From: a virus
Length of the DNA: 64,000 bases
Strand: one strand, 5' to 3'
IMG/VR virus record: IMGVR_UViG_3300023074_000001
Location: 1 to 64,000 of that record
In this document: piece after piece, positions 8,055-16,878 of the stretch
Layout of the letters: every line of letters starts with the position of its first letter
Numbering within the stretch: the stretch's first letter is position 1
Notes under the pieces: generated by a model
What the model was told of the DNA's origin: nothing
Databases searched by the model: none
The model's input: only the letters and a program-made list of their open reading frames with translations
Program-made: the position numbers and the translations under genes

Positions 8055-10508
8055 GTGTCAGTAATTACTAAGAATTATGATGTTGTCAGATCTATCGATG
8101 AGCTGAAGCAGTTTTGGGATAGAATTGTTGCCGAGAAGGCTCCTTTTGGCTTCGATATTGAAACTGGCTATCATGGTGAAGATGATGATAGAGGTTCGCT
8201 AAAGCAGGAAACAAATTTATTAGTAGGTTTCAGCTTTACTAATTCACTTAATTGGGCTAGGTACGTCCCTCTTGCCCATGATTTTGATGAAAACCTTACT
8301 GATCATGTTGCTGTGGCTGAAACTCTTTGGGTTGCGTTCAAGACAGGGCTGATGGTAGCGCATAATGCTGGCTTCGAACTAAGGCGTATGGCAAGGTTCT
8401 TCCGTGAAATGCTATCAGATCATCCTGTGTATGGACCAGAAGTTATAGAGTCTAATGGTTATTTTCCTGTATTGAGTTGTACTCAGGTAGAGATGTATGT
8501 TGTTCGTGATCTTACTGAGTTTGATTTAAAGGGAGCGACTGACAAAACCTTCGGACACAGAATGATTAAGTTTGAAGAACTGTTCGACCACCTTACCGAG
8601 AAGAAAAAGAAAGCATTTAGATTCAATGTTCTTAACCTTACATCACAAGTAATTACCTATGCCTGTGAGGATGCTCTGTGGTGTCTAGCTCATCACCTAA
8701 GGCGTTATCCTATGGTGAAAGATCAGCTCGTTTACCAAGTTGATATGCAAGTTACTTATGTCATCTGTGATATGGAAGACTGTGGTATTCGTTATGATTG
8801 GTTCTTTATGGCGGACGCATCCGCTCGTGCTAAAGATTTCACAGCCAAATTAAATGAAGAGATTCAGACTGAGCTAGCTGGACTACTGGGTATGGAAGGA
8901 ACTACGCTCAACGTAAATCTGGGCAGCCCTAAACAGCTATCTGAGATCCTGTTCGACCGCCTCGGTATGAGGGTGAATGTTTACACCACCAGTACCAAGG
9001 GGGCCTCTAAAGAGGACAAGAAGATGTCTACCGGAAAGATGGCTCTTGATCTCCTTGCTGAACAGAATCCTGTCGTCAAGAAGATTTCTAACTACAAGAA
9101 TCTTAAGCGACTGACAACATCGTTTTTGGACAAGTATGCAAAAGATTATGCATACGCTCCTGATGGAATGATTCATCCATCGCTGAATCAAAGTTATGTA
9201 CGTACAGCTCGATTTTCTTCTGCTAATCCTAATCAGCAGAATCAACCATCGGTCAACTTGAAAGATGATGATGGAAAGACTCCACTAAGCTATTACTACA
9301 AACTAGCAACCGGTGAAAGTTTTAAACTGAACTTCCGTGATGCAGTTATTGCACCTGAAGATTACCTTATCCTTGGGTTCGACCTTTCTCAGGCTGAATA
9401 CAAGGCTGCGGCAGGGTTGGCTAATGAGACAGCTCTTATTGAAGCATTCGAAACAGGTGAGGATGTTCACACGAAGGTAGCTATGATGATGTTCAAGCTA
9501 CCTAAGGATAAAGTAACAAAAGAGTATCGTTCAAAGGCTAAGACTATTGGTTTCGGCTTGCTGTTCGGTATGACTCCTATTGCCCTGGGAAAGAGACTTA
9601 ATTGTAGTAAGGAAGAAGCTGAAGAACTGTTTAATCTCTATTTTGCTGCTTTTCCTAAACTTAAGCGTTGGACTGAAAAGCAAGTAGAGTTCGGCTACCA
9701 GAATGGATATGTTACTACTATCTTTGGTCGTAAGATTCCTATCTGGGAATTAGAGGATTCTCGTCGCTGGATTCGTGAAGGTGGGGAACGTGCCTGCTAT
9801 AACTATCCAGTTCAGGGAGGAGCAACAGGTGATTACGTCAGAATAGCTATGGTACGAGCACGTAAAGCTATTCACAAGGCTGGGTGGAAAAATAAAGTCA
9901 AGCTGTTCATGAATGTCCATGATGCTCTGGAGTTCTATGTGCATAGAAGTTTGAATCCGGCAGAAGTTATTCAGGTTCTTCAGCCAGCAGTAATCTTTCC
10001 AGTTCCAGGTTGGCCTATGATGAAAGCAGATTGGCATATCGGTAAGCGTTGGGGATCAGTCAAGGAAATCACTCTTCTTGAAGATGGAGTCATCCAGATA
10101 GAGGATGGTCCCCTAGTCTCCCCCAGGGAAAGATACTTACCTACACTTGGATCTGAGGAAGTTGTAGAGGAACCTGTCCCCAGGAACAGATACTTACCTA
10201 CACTTCAACTTGAGTCTCAGGAACCAGTAAACCTAGCAACTTCTAAGCATTTAATAGTTGAATTACACCAGATGCCTACTGAGACCCAGTACGCTAATTT
10301 CATAAAGATCCTGACGAAGCTAGGGGGGTTAAACACCGTAGAACTGAAGACTCCTGCGGGGTCGGTGGAACTCGCTCAGACTACTGGTTTGGATGCTGAT
10401 AACGCTAAGCACGTAGCATTGGTGTCTCTAGCACTCAATGGTGCGAGGTTGCGTTTTCAAGCAGAGGATGTTGATTTATTAGCATTATCCGCTGACATTG
10501 CTTTTTAG
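8055..10508 (+). CDS. polA: Family A DNA polymerase with 3'-5' exonuclease domain
   Basis: This 817-residue enzyme has an N-terminal DnaQ-like exonuclease (FGFDIETGYHG near 32; HNAGFELRR near 98) and a polymerase domain with motif A ILGFDLSQAEYKAAAG, motif B RSKAKTIGFGLLFG and motif C NVHDALEFYV. Motif C has Ala where Pol I usually has Glu after the catalytic Asp. About 170 residues follow motif C, and two copies of a dispersed repeat there encode RERYLPTL and RNRYLPTL. GTG start after ATAGGAG. Confidence 0.95.
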   Translation: MSVITKNYDVVRSIDELKQFWDRIVAEKAPFGFDIETGYHGEDDDRGSLKQETNLLVGFSFTNSLNWARYVPLAHDFDENLTDHVAVAETLWVAFKTGLMVAHNAGFELRRMARFFREMLSDHPVYGPEVIESNGYFPVLSCTQVEMYVVRDLTEFDLKGATDKTFGHRMIKFEELFDHLTEKKKKAFRFNVLNLTSQVITYACEDALWCLAHHLRRYPMVKDQLVYQVDMQVTYVICDMEDCGIRYDWFFMADASARAKDFTAKLNEEIQTELAGLLGMEGTTLNVNLGSPKQLSEILFDRLGMRVNVYTTSTKGASKEDKKMSTGKMALDLLAEQNPVVKKISNYKNLKRLTTSFLDKYAKDYAYAPDGMIHPSLNQSYVRTARFSSANPNQQNQPSVNLKDDDGKTPLSYYYKLATGESFKLNFRDAVIAPEDYLILGFDLSQAEYKAAAGLANETALIEAFETGEDVHTKVAMMMFKLPKDKVTKEYRSKAKTIGFGLLFGMTPIALGKRLNCSKEEAEELFNLYFAAFPKLKRWTEKQVEFGYQNGYVTTIFGRKIPIWELEDSRRWIREGGERACYNYPVQGGATGDYVRIAMVRARKAIHKAGWKNKVKLFMNVHDALEFYVHRSLNPAEVIQVLQPAVIFPVPGWPMMKADWHIGKRWGSVKEITLLEDGVIQIEDGPLVSPRERYLPTLGSEEVVEEPVPRNRYLPTLQLESQEPVNLATSKHLIVELHQMPTETQYANFIKILTKLGGLNTVELKTPAGSVELAQTTGLDADNAKHVALVSLALNGARLRFQAEDVDLLALSADIAF
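10119..10148 (+). repeat. Dispersed repeat copy 1 (inside polA)
   Basis: TCCCCCAGGGA (10119-10129), a small palindrome, precedes AGATACTTACCTACACTT (10131-10148). The same composite occurs at 10.18, 52.37, 52.76, 52.88 and 53.05 kb. Here it is translated in frame as RERYLPTL. Confidence 0.9.
10176..10205 (+). repeat. Dispersed repeat copy 2 (inside polA)
   Basis: GTCCCCAGGAAC (10176-10187) is joined to AGATACTTACCTACACTT (10188-10205), 57 nt after copy 1 and in the same reading frame (RNRYLPTL). Confidence 0.9.
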
Positions 10509-10526
10509 GTAGTGTCTTGATACACT
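10498..10526 (+). promoter_or_regulatory. Promoter TTGCTT-N17-TACACT, leaderless
   Basis: The -35 overlaps the end of polA. The -10 (10521-10526) is followed by exactly 6 nt and then ATG at 10533, so transcription would start at the start codon. Confidence 0.55.
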
Positions 10527-10532
10527 CAATCG

Positions 10533-10796
10533 ATGACTAGTCCAGAGTTTTTTGTCAGGTGTCATGTCTGCTCGGGGGAAGTCTATAATTGGAATCAGTC
10601 TATTAGTTATACATTAACAGATAAGGCTGCACATCAAGCAGGACAAACAATTTATTTATCTTGCGGTTGCGTTATAGACTTCCCTCAGTGGAAGATAGAT
10701 CTGAGCACAGGTATGTGTACCATAGAAGATTATGCAGGAAAGATATTTATTAATTTTTATGACGAAGAGTTTATCGGAGAAGGTGATGAGTTTTGA
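10533..10796 (+). CDS. Hypothetical zinc-binding protein, leaderless
   Basis: This 87-residue protein starts RCHVCSGE-like (CHVC near residue 10) and has a second pair CGC near 45, suggesting one zinc site. No ribosome site precedes the ATG, which lies 6 nt after a good -10. No family is recognised. Confidence 0.65.
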   Translation: MTSPEFFVRCHVCSGEVYNWNQSISYTLTDKAAHQAGQTIYLSCGCVIDFPQWKIDLSTGMCTIEDYAGKIFINFYDEEFIGEGDEF

Positions 10797-11068
10797 AGGT
10801 TCTACGAGGAGCCAGTGCAGAAATAGGAAATAACAAATGGGCTAAGTTTGATACTGAATTAGATGAGCAAGATCTAAATGATTTGATTATTACTCACAAT
10901 TTAACATCTTCACTTTCTCTCAATCAGAAGTTTCAACTGCTCCGCAAGCAAGCAGAGTTTTTTGTTACTGTGGAGATGGAATCCCAGGGTCTTAGGGGAT
11001 CTAGGACTTCTGCCCAACTACAGGCTAATCTGACTGAGTATATTTCATCTTTACCTAAGGCTGAATAA
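10793..11068 (+). CDS. Hypothetical protein
   Basis: This 91-residue acidic helical protein starts from TTG at 10793, overlapping the previous gene by 4 nt with GGAGAAGG upstream. It ends immediately before the nucleotide kinase ATG. Function unknown. Confidence 0.55.
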   Translation: MKVLRGASAEIGNNKWAKFDTELDEQDLNDLIITHNLTSSLSLNQKFQLLRKQAEFFVTVEMESQGLRGSRTSAQLQANLTEYISSLPKAE

Positions 11069-11653
11069 ATGTTAGTCGCTTTTTCAGGTTTTAAAGGCTC
11101 AGGTAAGGATACCGCAGCAAAAGTATTGATCGAAGAGTATGGGTTTACTAGAATCTTTTTTGCTGAGCCAATACTTCAAGCCTTAAAGGTATTAAATCCT
11201 ATAGTATGGCCTGATCCAGATAAATTCGGGTCTGTAGTTCGTTTCAAGGATGTATTAGATCAGTTCGGCTGGGATAAGGCTAAGCAATACACAGAGGTTC
11301 GTAGGCTCGGGCAGGTATTTGGTACCGAGGTCGGAAGAGAGTTCTTCTCTGAAGATTGTTGGCTACAGATTATGGATAAAGACTACCCTGATCTTAGCTG
11401 GGAAAATACTCGCTATGTCATTACAGATTGCCGTTTCGAAAACGAATGCCAGTTCGTTAGAGATAAAGGTGGGTCGATTACGTGGATTTATCGATCAGGA
11501 ACAGGCTCGGATGGACACGCTAGCGAATCTGATGTACCCTTTAACTACGCAAGCACAGTACTTCGAAACGACACAACAATAGAGGATTTGCACGACAGTG
11601 TAAGACTTCTCATGAAGATGAGAGGAATCGATAGTGCCAGCAACAGAAATTGA
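11069..11653 (+). CDS. Deoxynucleoside monophosphate kinase
   Basis: This 194-residue P-loop kinase has GFKGSGKDTAAK at residues 6-17, RRLGQVFGTEVGREFF near 75 and VITDCRFENE near 115, the pattern of T4 gp1-type dNMP kinases. It would phosphorylate dNMPs to dNDPs for phage DNA synthesis, complementing the deaminase and thymidylate synthase encoded nearby. A 20-nt overlap joins it to the next gene. Confidence 0.88.
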   Translation: MLVAFSGFKGSGKDTAAKVLIEEYGFTRIFFAEPILQALKVLNPIVWPDPDKFGSVVRFKDVLDQFGWDKAKQYTEVRRLGQVFGTEVGREFFSEDCWLQIMDKDYPDLSWENTRYVITDCRFENECQFVRDKGGSITWIYRSGTGSDGHASESDVPFNYASTVLRNDTTIEDLHDSVRLLMKMRGIDSASNRN

Positions 11654-12119
11654 AATTAAACTATCTGAATACATAGAAGAAGCTATTGCACTTAGATTTG
11701 ATTTTATCGTTCCTGATTTCCAGGCTGACTTTGTGCAACTACATTCTGCTGTCGTACAGTCTCAGGATATTTTGTCTAAAATAGAGAACATCTTGAGCAA
11801 GGTTATACGAGAGAAATCAGCAGCAGAAAGAAAAGTCTACTTAGATAAGATGCGGTTCCAGGAGAAGTTTGACCGTGCTATTTCTAATGCGGGTAAGAGA
11901 CCTACTCTTGGAGAATACGCTACAGGTAAGGAAAAAGTTTCAGAAGCAAATCTAGCTGCCTTTACTGAGTTGCGCATACTCAATGCTTCTGAATATCTTT
12001 TGTTGTTTGCTACAGAAGCAGTAGATATTATCAGGCTTCATTACTACGGTTTAGATAAGGTTCGTCAAGACCTTAGAAAGAGATTGGACTTGCAATCCGC
12101 TGATTTGCGCAACGCTTGA
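11634..12119 (+). CDS. Coiled-coil protein, possible recombination mediator
   Basis: This 161-residue, almost entirely helical protein starts at GTG. It has a Lys-rich middle (AERKVYLDKMRFQEKF) and a C-terminal helix with YYGLDKVRQDLRKRL. Size, shape and position just upstream of the ssDNA-binding protein recall UvsY-type mediators, but I see no diagnostic motif, so the assignment is a weak inference. Confidence 0.5.
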   Translation: MPATEIEIKLSEYIEEAIALRFDFIVPDFQADFVQLHSAVVQSQDILSKIENILSKVIREKSAAERKVYLDKMRFQEKFDRAISNAGKRPTLGEYATGKEKVSEANLAAFTELRILNASEYLLLFATEAVDIIRLHYYGLDKVRQDLRKRLDLQSADLRNA

Positions 12120-12144
12120 GTCAGTGCAGTGATTGTGCTACAAT
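12116..12144 (+). promoter_or_regulatory. Promoter TTGAGT-N17-TACAAT
   Basis: The -35 overlaps the upstream stop and the -10 is 12139-12144. It leaves a roughly 50-nt leader before the ssDNA-binding protein gene. The leader contains AGCG...CGCT and a purine-rich stretch before the ATG. Confidence 0.6.
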
Positions 12145-12200
12145 TAACATAGCGTTCCAGACAGTGTTCGCTCATTTTAAAGAGAAAAGAGATTTTACCT

Positions 12201-13112
12201 ATGGCTAAGATGTCCTTCAGCAGTGAGAACAAAGCAGAAGATTTAGCAAGTTTCCCCAAGCTTAAGTTAGACCAAGATGAATCAGGACGTATTTCCTGCT
12301 TTGAGGAACCTGAAGTTGGCTTTGTACACAATATCCGAGCACCAAAGATTGTACAAGGCGAAGTAGTTTATAAGCGTGTAGATACAAAAAATGGCCCTGA
12401 AATGCAGATGGAATATGACTTCATCGGGAATCCGATCTGTCTGGGTGATTTTAATACGCTACAGGATCGCGGTATTGACCCTAAGAATTGCCCCGCTTGC
12501 AAGGCGGCTCAGGAGTCTCCTGATATGTTCCAGGCCCCTAAGCGTCGTTTCGCTATGCATGTTTTCCAGTACACCACAAATGGTACCAAGACTCCTACTA
12601 AGAACTTCCAGGGTTCAGTTAAGATTTGGGCATTCACCGATCAGAAGTTTAACGAACTAATTGATCTTATGGAGGAGGCACCAGGTAGAGATCTTCGTGA
12701 GATTGATATTATTGTCGGCCCCTGCGAGAACAAGCTGTTCCAGAAGTTCAAAATGGTTCACTCCAACCAAGTTAAGTGGAAGGATGCACCTGAGCAGTTC
12801 CAGGAGATTATCGCGGACAACAAGGCAAAGGATCTTACTAAGTTCCTTGGACGTAGTACTAAGAAGGATTGGCTCGAAGACGACCTTGATAAGGTTCGTG
12901 CGCGTTGGAATGTAGCTAACGGGCAGAAGGGTGAAAAGGCTAATGACAGTCTTGCTGGATCTGAGAAGGATCTAGACGCAGGTCTTGCTGGATTGTTAGA
13001 TGACCCATGGGCAGGTGCAAAGAAAGAAGAATCAAAGCCAGCAACTAAGAAAGCTGGTTCCGACGACAACGATGCTCCAGTAGATTTTGAGGAATTACTG
13101 AAAGACATCTGA
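12201..13112 (+). CDS. Single-stranded DNA-binding protein, gp32-like
   Basis: This 303-residue protein has a core with NCPACKAAQES near residue 95 (half of a zinc site), aromatic-rich strands such as RRFAMHVFQYTT, and a long acidic C-terminal tail ending APVDFEELLKDI, as in T4 gp32-like proteins. It would coat ssDNA and recruit replication partners through the tail. It has its own promoter. Codon use appears stronger than in neighbours, consistent with high expression. Confidence 0.75.
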   Translation: MAKMSFSSENKAEDLASFPKLKLDQDESGRISCFEEPEVGFVHNIRAPKIVQGEVVYKRVDTKNGPEMQMEYDFIGNPICLGDFNTLQDRGIDPKNCPACKAAQESPDMFQAPKRRFAMHVFQYTTNGTKTPTKNFQGSVKIWAFTDQKFNELIDLMEEAPGRDLREIDIIVGPCENKLFQKFKMVHSNQVKWKDAPEQFQEIIADNKAKDLTKFLGRSTKKDWLEDDLDKVRARWNVANGQKGEKANDSLAGSEKDLDAGLAGLLDDPWAGAKKEESKPATKKAGSDDNDAPVDFEELLKDI

Positions 13113-13123
13113 ATAAAGTAAAT

Positions 13124-13205
13124 GAGGCTCTGGATATGGTAGCGAAGATCAAGGCGTGTAAAGACTGTTTGTCAACAACACGCAAGCTACCACATCCAGG
13201 GCCTC
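13124..13205 (+). promoter_or_regulatory. 20-bp hairpin spanning the endonuclease VII start codon
   Basis: The 20-nt arms 13124-13143 and 13186-13205 pair throughout, with two G-U wobbles. The inner GCGTGT and ACACGC segments can extend the helix. The ATG at 13136 lies inside the left arm, so folding should block translation initiation. Confidence 0.75.
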
Positions 13206-13591
13206 GTTGTGTTACTTGCCATAGAGTTCGAAAGAAAGTACTTCGTACGAGAAGTCATTCTAGTAGAATGCAAACTCTGTATAATCTTAGCGATGGTGAA
13301 TACGATGCGCTCTACCAGGCTCAAGGTGGTATGTGTTACACTTGTGGTCTATGGACGGGCAATAGAGGGCTTACTAAAAAGCTTTCTGTAGATCATGATC
13401 ACAGTTGTTGTCCCGCACCTCCTATTTGTGGAAAATGTATTAGAGGGCTTATATGTGGCCCCTGCAACACTATGCTAGGAGAATTAGGTGACTCTAAAGG
13501 TCATGCCATTCTACGTCTAACAAAGCTAATGCAATATCTACAAAATCCACCAGCTCAAGATATGTTGAGGAGAATTCGTGATTCAAGGTAG
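13136..13591 (+). CDS. Recombination endonuclease VII-like nuclease
   Basis: This 151-residue protein has an N-terminal zinc cluster (CKDC, CVTCHR), YDALYQAQGGMCYTCG near 60-75, LSVDHDH near 88, and GLICGPCNTMLG near 108, ending with YLQNPP. This is the T4 gp49-type endonuclease VII layout, which resolves branched DNA. The SSB gene upstream and RecA downstream support a recombination role. Confidence 0.85.
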   Translation: MVAKIKACKDCLSTTRKLPHPGPRCVTCHRVRKKVLRTRSHSSRMQTLYNLSDGEYDALYQAQGGMCYTCGLWTGNRGLTKKLSVDHDHSCCPAPPICGKCIRGLICGPCNTMLGELGDSKGHAILRLTKLMQYLQNPPAQDMLRRIRDSR

Positions 13592-13778
13592 TTGCTCTGT
13601 GTGTGGAATTTCTATGCGTTCGCACGATGGTTCTACATATAAGTCTAGACCTACTAGTAAATCAGTAACTAATAGGAATCCCCATAATCATAAGCTACCT
13701 TGGAGTTTCATCGCTGACGAGAATCCGGGAGATTATCGATACTGGCATGATTACGCACCTAACATAGTAACTAACTAG
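13578..13778 (+). CDS. Hypothetical zinc-finger-like protein
   Basis: This 66-residue protein starts at GTG, overlapping the nuclease by 14 nt. It begins with CSVCGISM and has NPHNHKLPW in the middle, so a CxxC/HxH metal site is possible. No family recognised. Confidence 0.55.
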   Translation: MIQGSCSVCGISMRSHDGSTYKSRPTSKSVTNRNPHNHKLPWSFIADENPGDYRYWHDYAPNIVTN

Positions 13779-13790
13779 AATAGGCCAAAC

Positions 13791-13949
13791 ATGAATCATT
13801 ACGATCCAAAAACAGGATGGTACATTCATTTTGAAGTTAGACGTAGGGATGTATCTGCCGAGACAGTTAAGATAATAAAAGAAATTTTAGATGGTAAACC
13901 GTATATACCTAATGTAGAAAAGAGTAAAGATGAAACCCCTGATTCTTGA
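13791..13949 (+). CDS. Hypothetical small protein
   Basis: This 52-residue ORF starts MNHYDPKTGWYIHFEVRR. It overlaps the next gene by 20 nt. No family recognised. Confidence 0.5.
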   Translation: MNHYDPKTGWYIHFEVRRRDVSAETVKIIKEILDGKPYIPNVEKSKDETPDS

Positions 13950-14208
13950 ATCAGAAGTAGCTCAAGATCTAGCAGTAGGCTGCGACACTAATGGCTACGT
14001 TTATATTGCAAATAACTTCGTAGGCGAGTGGCGATGGGGAGTTAACTATGAGCTAGTTATAAAAGATTCTGCTGGTAACTACTGGGCAACAGTTTATCAG
14101 GAGCAGACCGGCGATAATTATCACAACAGCCTAGAGGATAACTCAGCTCATTTTTATCCAGTAGTTCCAGAAGAGAAAGTTATTACTACCTATAAGAGGG
14201 TTAAATGA
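13930..14208 (+). CDS. Small protein with PxEKxxxxY tail, paralogue family member
   Basis: This 92-residue protein ends YPVVPEEKVITTYKRVK. A similar C-terminal block (P-x2-E/R-K/E-x-V-x2-Y) ends four tandem proteins at 48.5-50.2 kb, indicating a dispersed paralogous family. The body is beta-rich with many Tyr and Trp. Function unknown. Confidence 0.65.
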   Translation: MKPLILESEVAQDLAVGCDTNGYVYIANNFVGEWRWGVNYELVIKDSAGNYWATVYQEQTGDNYHNSLEDNSAHFYPVVPEEKVITTYKRVK

Positions 14209-14504
14209 GTCATCAAATACAGCGGTGTAAGCATGGAGTTCTTTACTCCCAATGCAGGTGTCCTTCGCCTAATAGACAAGTAACAATAGTTCCTTGCACA
14301 TGGACAACATGTACCGAGAGAAGTCCTAAATCTTTAACGGACTCAGAAATAGAGGAGATTGCCTACGCTGAAATCTTTCAGTCTGCTAGAAGCATGATTG
14401 AGGATTGGATCGACGAAGAAGGTGAGTATTCTCGTGAGGACTTCCTTAAAATTCGCGCAAAGGCTCTCTTTCTTATTAGAGAACTAGAAGCAAGGTATGC
14501 GTAA
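14205..14504 (+). CDS. Hypothetical zinc-binding protein
   Basis: This 99-residue protein has an N-terminal CKHGVLYSQCRC cluster and an acidic helical C-terminus. It overlaps the previous gene by 4 nt and precedes the RecA-like gene. Function unknown. Confidence 0.6.
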   Translation: MSHQIQRCKHGVLYSQCRCPSPNRQVTIVPCTWTTCTERSPKSLTDSEIEEIAYAEIFQSARSMIEDWIDEEGEYSREDFLKIRAKALFLIRELEARYA

Positions 14505-14548
14505 GACTACAACATCAAACTAAAAGATACTAATACTTTGGAGTAACC

Positions 14549-15658
14549 ATGCCACCAAAAGCTAAGGCTCAAGAATCTATTGCTGACATTTTAGCAACAG
14601 CAAACAAAAAGTATGCAGATAAGTTTTCTCTAGGCTTTACCCGTAACGTTCAGTTCTTCGATACAGGCAACATCGCTTTGAATAGTCTCATAGGCGCAGG
14701 AGTTCCTAGAGGACGTATCAGTCAGTTCTATGGACAATCCATGAGTGGTAAGACTACTGCTGCTCTACAGACTGCTGCAATGACACAGAAAAAAATTATT
14801 GAATCAGGTTCTGAAGAATCTATTCTTTATATGGATTATGAGTGCGCTCTCGATGGAGACTACGCCTACAATCTTGGGCTTGATTTAGAGCATCCTTCTT
14901 TTACTATGCTTAGACCCGATGACTTCGAAACTGGTGGGAACATCTCCAGGGAATTAATCAAGTCAGGTCAGGTTCCCTTGGTTATCTGGGATTCCGTACC
15001 ATCGATGATGCCCTCTACTACTTTTGAGGATGAGGTAGGAAAGGCCGCTGTAGCTCCACTACCTAGAGTATTAGCACCATTTTTAGGAACCCTGAATCCT
15101 ATTCTCAACAAAACCAATACCGCAGCTATCTTTATTAATCACATAGGTGAGAAGATTGGTGGTATGCCAGGATTCGGTCCCCCTGCAAAGGTACGCCCGG
15201 GTGGTAAGGCTCTTACTTACTATTCCAGTGTAATGATCGAGTTTGCCGGAACGACCAAGGAAAAGGGTAAGGTCTATAATGTTTACGGTGAAGAAGTTGA
15301 AGTAGCCATTGCTACTGAGGTTAAGATGGTCTGCACCAAGAACAAGGTAGGTGTACCCATGCGTGAAGCTAAGGCTTTGGTTCGTTATGGTGAGGGATTT
15401 GATAACCTATGGTCTGCTCGTAAGATTCTGGAATATAAGAAGCTTATTATTTCTTCTGGAGCCTGGATTAAACTCGACCCTAGCCTAGGCGGTGGAAGCT
15501 ACAACGGAAGCGCTCAGTTTAATTCTCAGATGGCTAGCGACCCCTCCCTGAGGCAGAGACTCATTACCGCAGCTATCGATATTCTGGCAAATGATCCAGC
15601 TCCTACGACCGTAGCGACAGCACAACGTAAACTGATGCCTGAGACTGAAGAAGATTGA
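14549..15658 (+). CDS. recA: RecA-like recombinase
   Basis: This 369-residue RecA/UvsX-type ATPase has Walker A GQSMSGKTT near residue 62, the acidic MDYECALD strand near 94, Walker B LVIWDSVPSMMP near 143 and FINHIGEKIGGMPGFGPP near 196 (loop L2 region). It would drive strand exchange with the phage SSB and endonuclease VII. The stop overlaps TTGACC of the next promoter. Confidence 0.9.
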   Translation: MPPKAKAQESIADILATANKKYADKFSLGFTRNVQFFDTGNIALNSLIGAGVPRGRISQFYGQSMSGKTTAALQTAAMTQKKIIESGSEESILYMDYECALDGDYAYNLGLDLEHPSFTMLRPDDFETGGNISRELIKSGQVPLVIWDSVPSMMPSTTFEDEVGKAAVAPLPRVLAPFLGTLNPILNKTNTAAIFINHIGEKIGGMPGFGPPAKVRPGGKALTYYSSVMIEFAGTTKEKGKVYNVYGEEVEVAIATEVKMVCTKNKVGVPMREAKALVRYGEGFDNLWSARKILEYKKLIISSGAWIKLDPSLGGGSYNGSAQFNSQMASDPSLRQRLITAAIDILANDPAPTTVATAQRKLMPETEED

Positions 15659-15683
15659 CCTAGCCTGCCCATTCTGCTAGAGT
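15655..15683 (+). promoter_or_regulatory. Promoter TTGACC-N17-TAGAGT fused to a terminator
   Basis: The -10 (15678-15683) overlaps the left arm of a 12-bp terminator hairpin (15681-15712). Initiation near 15690 would skip that arm, so new RNA escapes while read-through RNA can terminate. Confidence 0.75.
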
Positions 15684-15720
15684 AGAGAGACAGCGAGAGT
15701 TGTCTCTCTACTTTTCTTTT
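15681..15720 (+). terminator. Intrinsic terminator overlapping the promoter
   Basis: AGTAGAGAGACA (15681-15692) pairs with TGTCTCTCTACT (15701-15712), with loop GCGAGAGT and a TTTCTTTTT tail. It would end transcription of the RecA operon. Confidence 0.85.
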
Positions 15721-15733
15721 TAAGGAGTTTATT

Positions 15734-16840
15734 TTGAGTATTACCATCGATGACGTCAAGGAAAAACTATTAACCCTCGATGAGGTACGTGAGCGACTAG
15801 CACATACTGAGCCGCTAGCTACTTATGATTTCGGCTCAGAGGACCGTGTTGCATTTCGACTTGAGCCAGATTTTAATCACGGGCTGAAGGCACTACCAGG
15901 TAATGTGGCTATTCCTGGGTATATTTCGCTAGGCCAGACGCAACTTCAGCTTACTCGTGATGCTCTTTATGAGGCGGCATCTGAGGCTAAACTTGTAAAG
16001 GGTTTCGTTCAGACTGCACCAGCAGATATTCTTGCTGAGGTACTTAACTGGTATTACAATTCTGGAGCCGAAGGTAAGTCTTTTAAGATTCTAGGTATCC
16101 AGGGAGATAAGGCAGCAGCTATTACTCGCGGAGCGGTACAGCCTTATTCCAACTTGCGTCTGTTGGAGACAGCACTAAACGGTATTGAGGCACAGTATGG
16201 TACGGGTGAAGTGTTTGCGGACTATAAGTTTGTCCATGATCTTCAGCGTACGCACATGCGCCTTATTATTCCCGAGTATGTACGCACTATCGAGAATACA
16301 GGAACCGAGAATGACACCTGGTCTGTAGGTATTCAGCTAAAGAACTCTCTTACGGGGCTTGAGCAGACTGAAATCAACGGTTACCTTTTTCGCTACTGGT
16401 GCACTAATGGTGCCATCGATACTCGTAATAACTCCAATGCTATATGGTCTCGACGTGGAGCATCAGGCCGTAACGAGGATGCCGTATTTGAGTGGGCACG
16501 TGACGCAGTTGATGAGGTACTAGGTGGTCTTGAAGGTAGCCTAGACCTTGTTCAGGGTATGACTGACATCAGTATTGAGGGTACAGCAGTAGAGGCTCTA
16601 CGTGATGTATTCAATACTTACCATATTCCTCAGGCTCATCGCAACCGTATTCTTGGCAATATGGTAAATGAACAGAATCTTACCATGTACAACCTTATGC
16701 AGGCTGTTACTGAAGCAGCTAATGCTGATAACCTATCTCCAGCAGATGTTGATCGTCTTATGCGAGCAGGTGGAGATCTTCCTGAAATTGCTAACGACAG
16801 GTGTGACTCCTGCCATAGGTTCCTAGACCACAATCACTGA
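15734..16840 (+). CDS. Large conserved phage protein of unknown function, C-terminal zinc motif
   Basis: This 368-residue soluble protein starts from TTG after AAGGAG. It has YLFRYWCTNGAIDTRNNSN near 215, a pattern seen in DUF932-like phage or plasmid proteins, and ends CDSCHRFLDHNH, a possible zinc site. Strong codon bias and a dedicated promoter suggest abundant expression. Function unknown. Confidence 0.65.
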   Translation: MSITIDDVKEKLLTLDEVRERLAHTEPLATYDFGSEDRVAFRLEPDFNHGLKALPGNVAIPGYISLGQTQLQLTRDALYEAASEAKLVKGFVQTAPADILAEVLNWYYNSGAEGKSFKILGIQGDKAAAITRGAVQPYSNLRLLETALNGIEAQYGTGEVFADYKFVHDLQRTHMRLIIPEYVRTIENTGTENDTWSVGIQLKNSLTGLEQTEINGYLFRYWCTNGAIDTRNNSNAIWSRRGASGRNEDAVFEWARDAVDEVLGGLEGSLDLVQGMTDISIEGTAVEALRDVFNTYHIPQAHRNRILGNMVNEQNLTMYNLMQAVTEAANADNLSPADVDRLMRAGGDLPEIANDRCDSCHRFLDHNH

Positions 16841-16841
16841 G

Positions 16842-16870
16842 TTGACACGATGAGGCATCTTTGGTAGAGT
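16842..16870 (+). promoter_or_regulatory. Promoter TTGACA-N17-TAGAGT within a 15-bp inverted repeat
   Basis: Left arm 16848-16862 fills the spacer; the perfect 15-nt right arm is 16882-16896, inside the first codons of the next gene. Read-through RNA would trap the ATG (16879) in the loop, while RNA started near 16877 cannot form the stem. No T tract follows. Confidence 0.7.
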
Positions 16871-16878
16871 CCGCAGCT

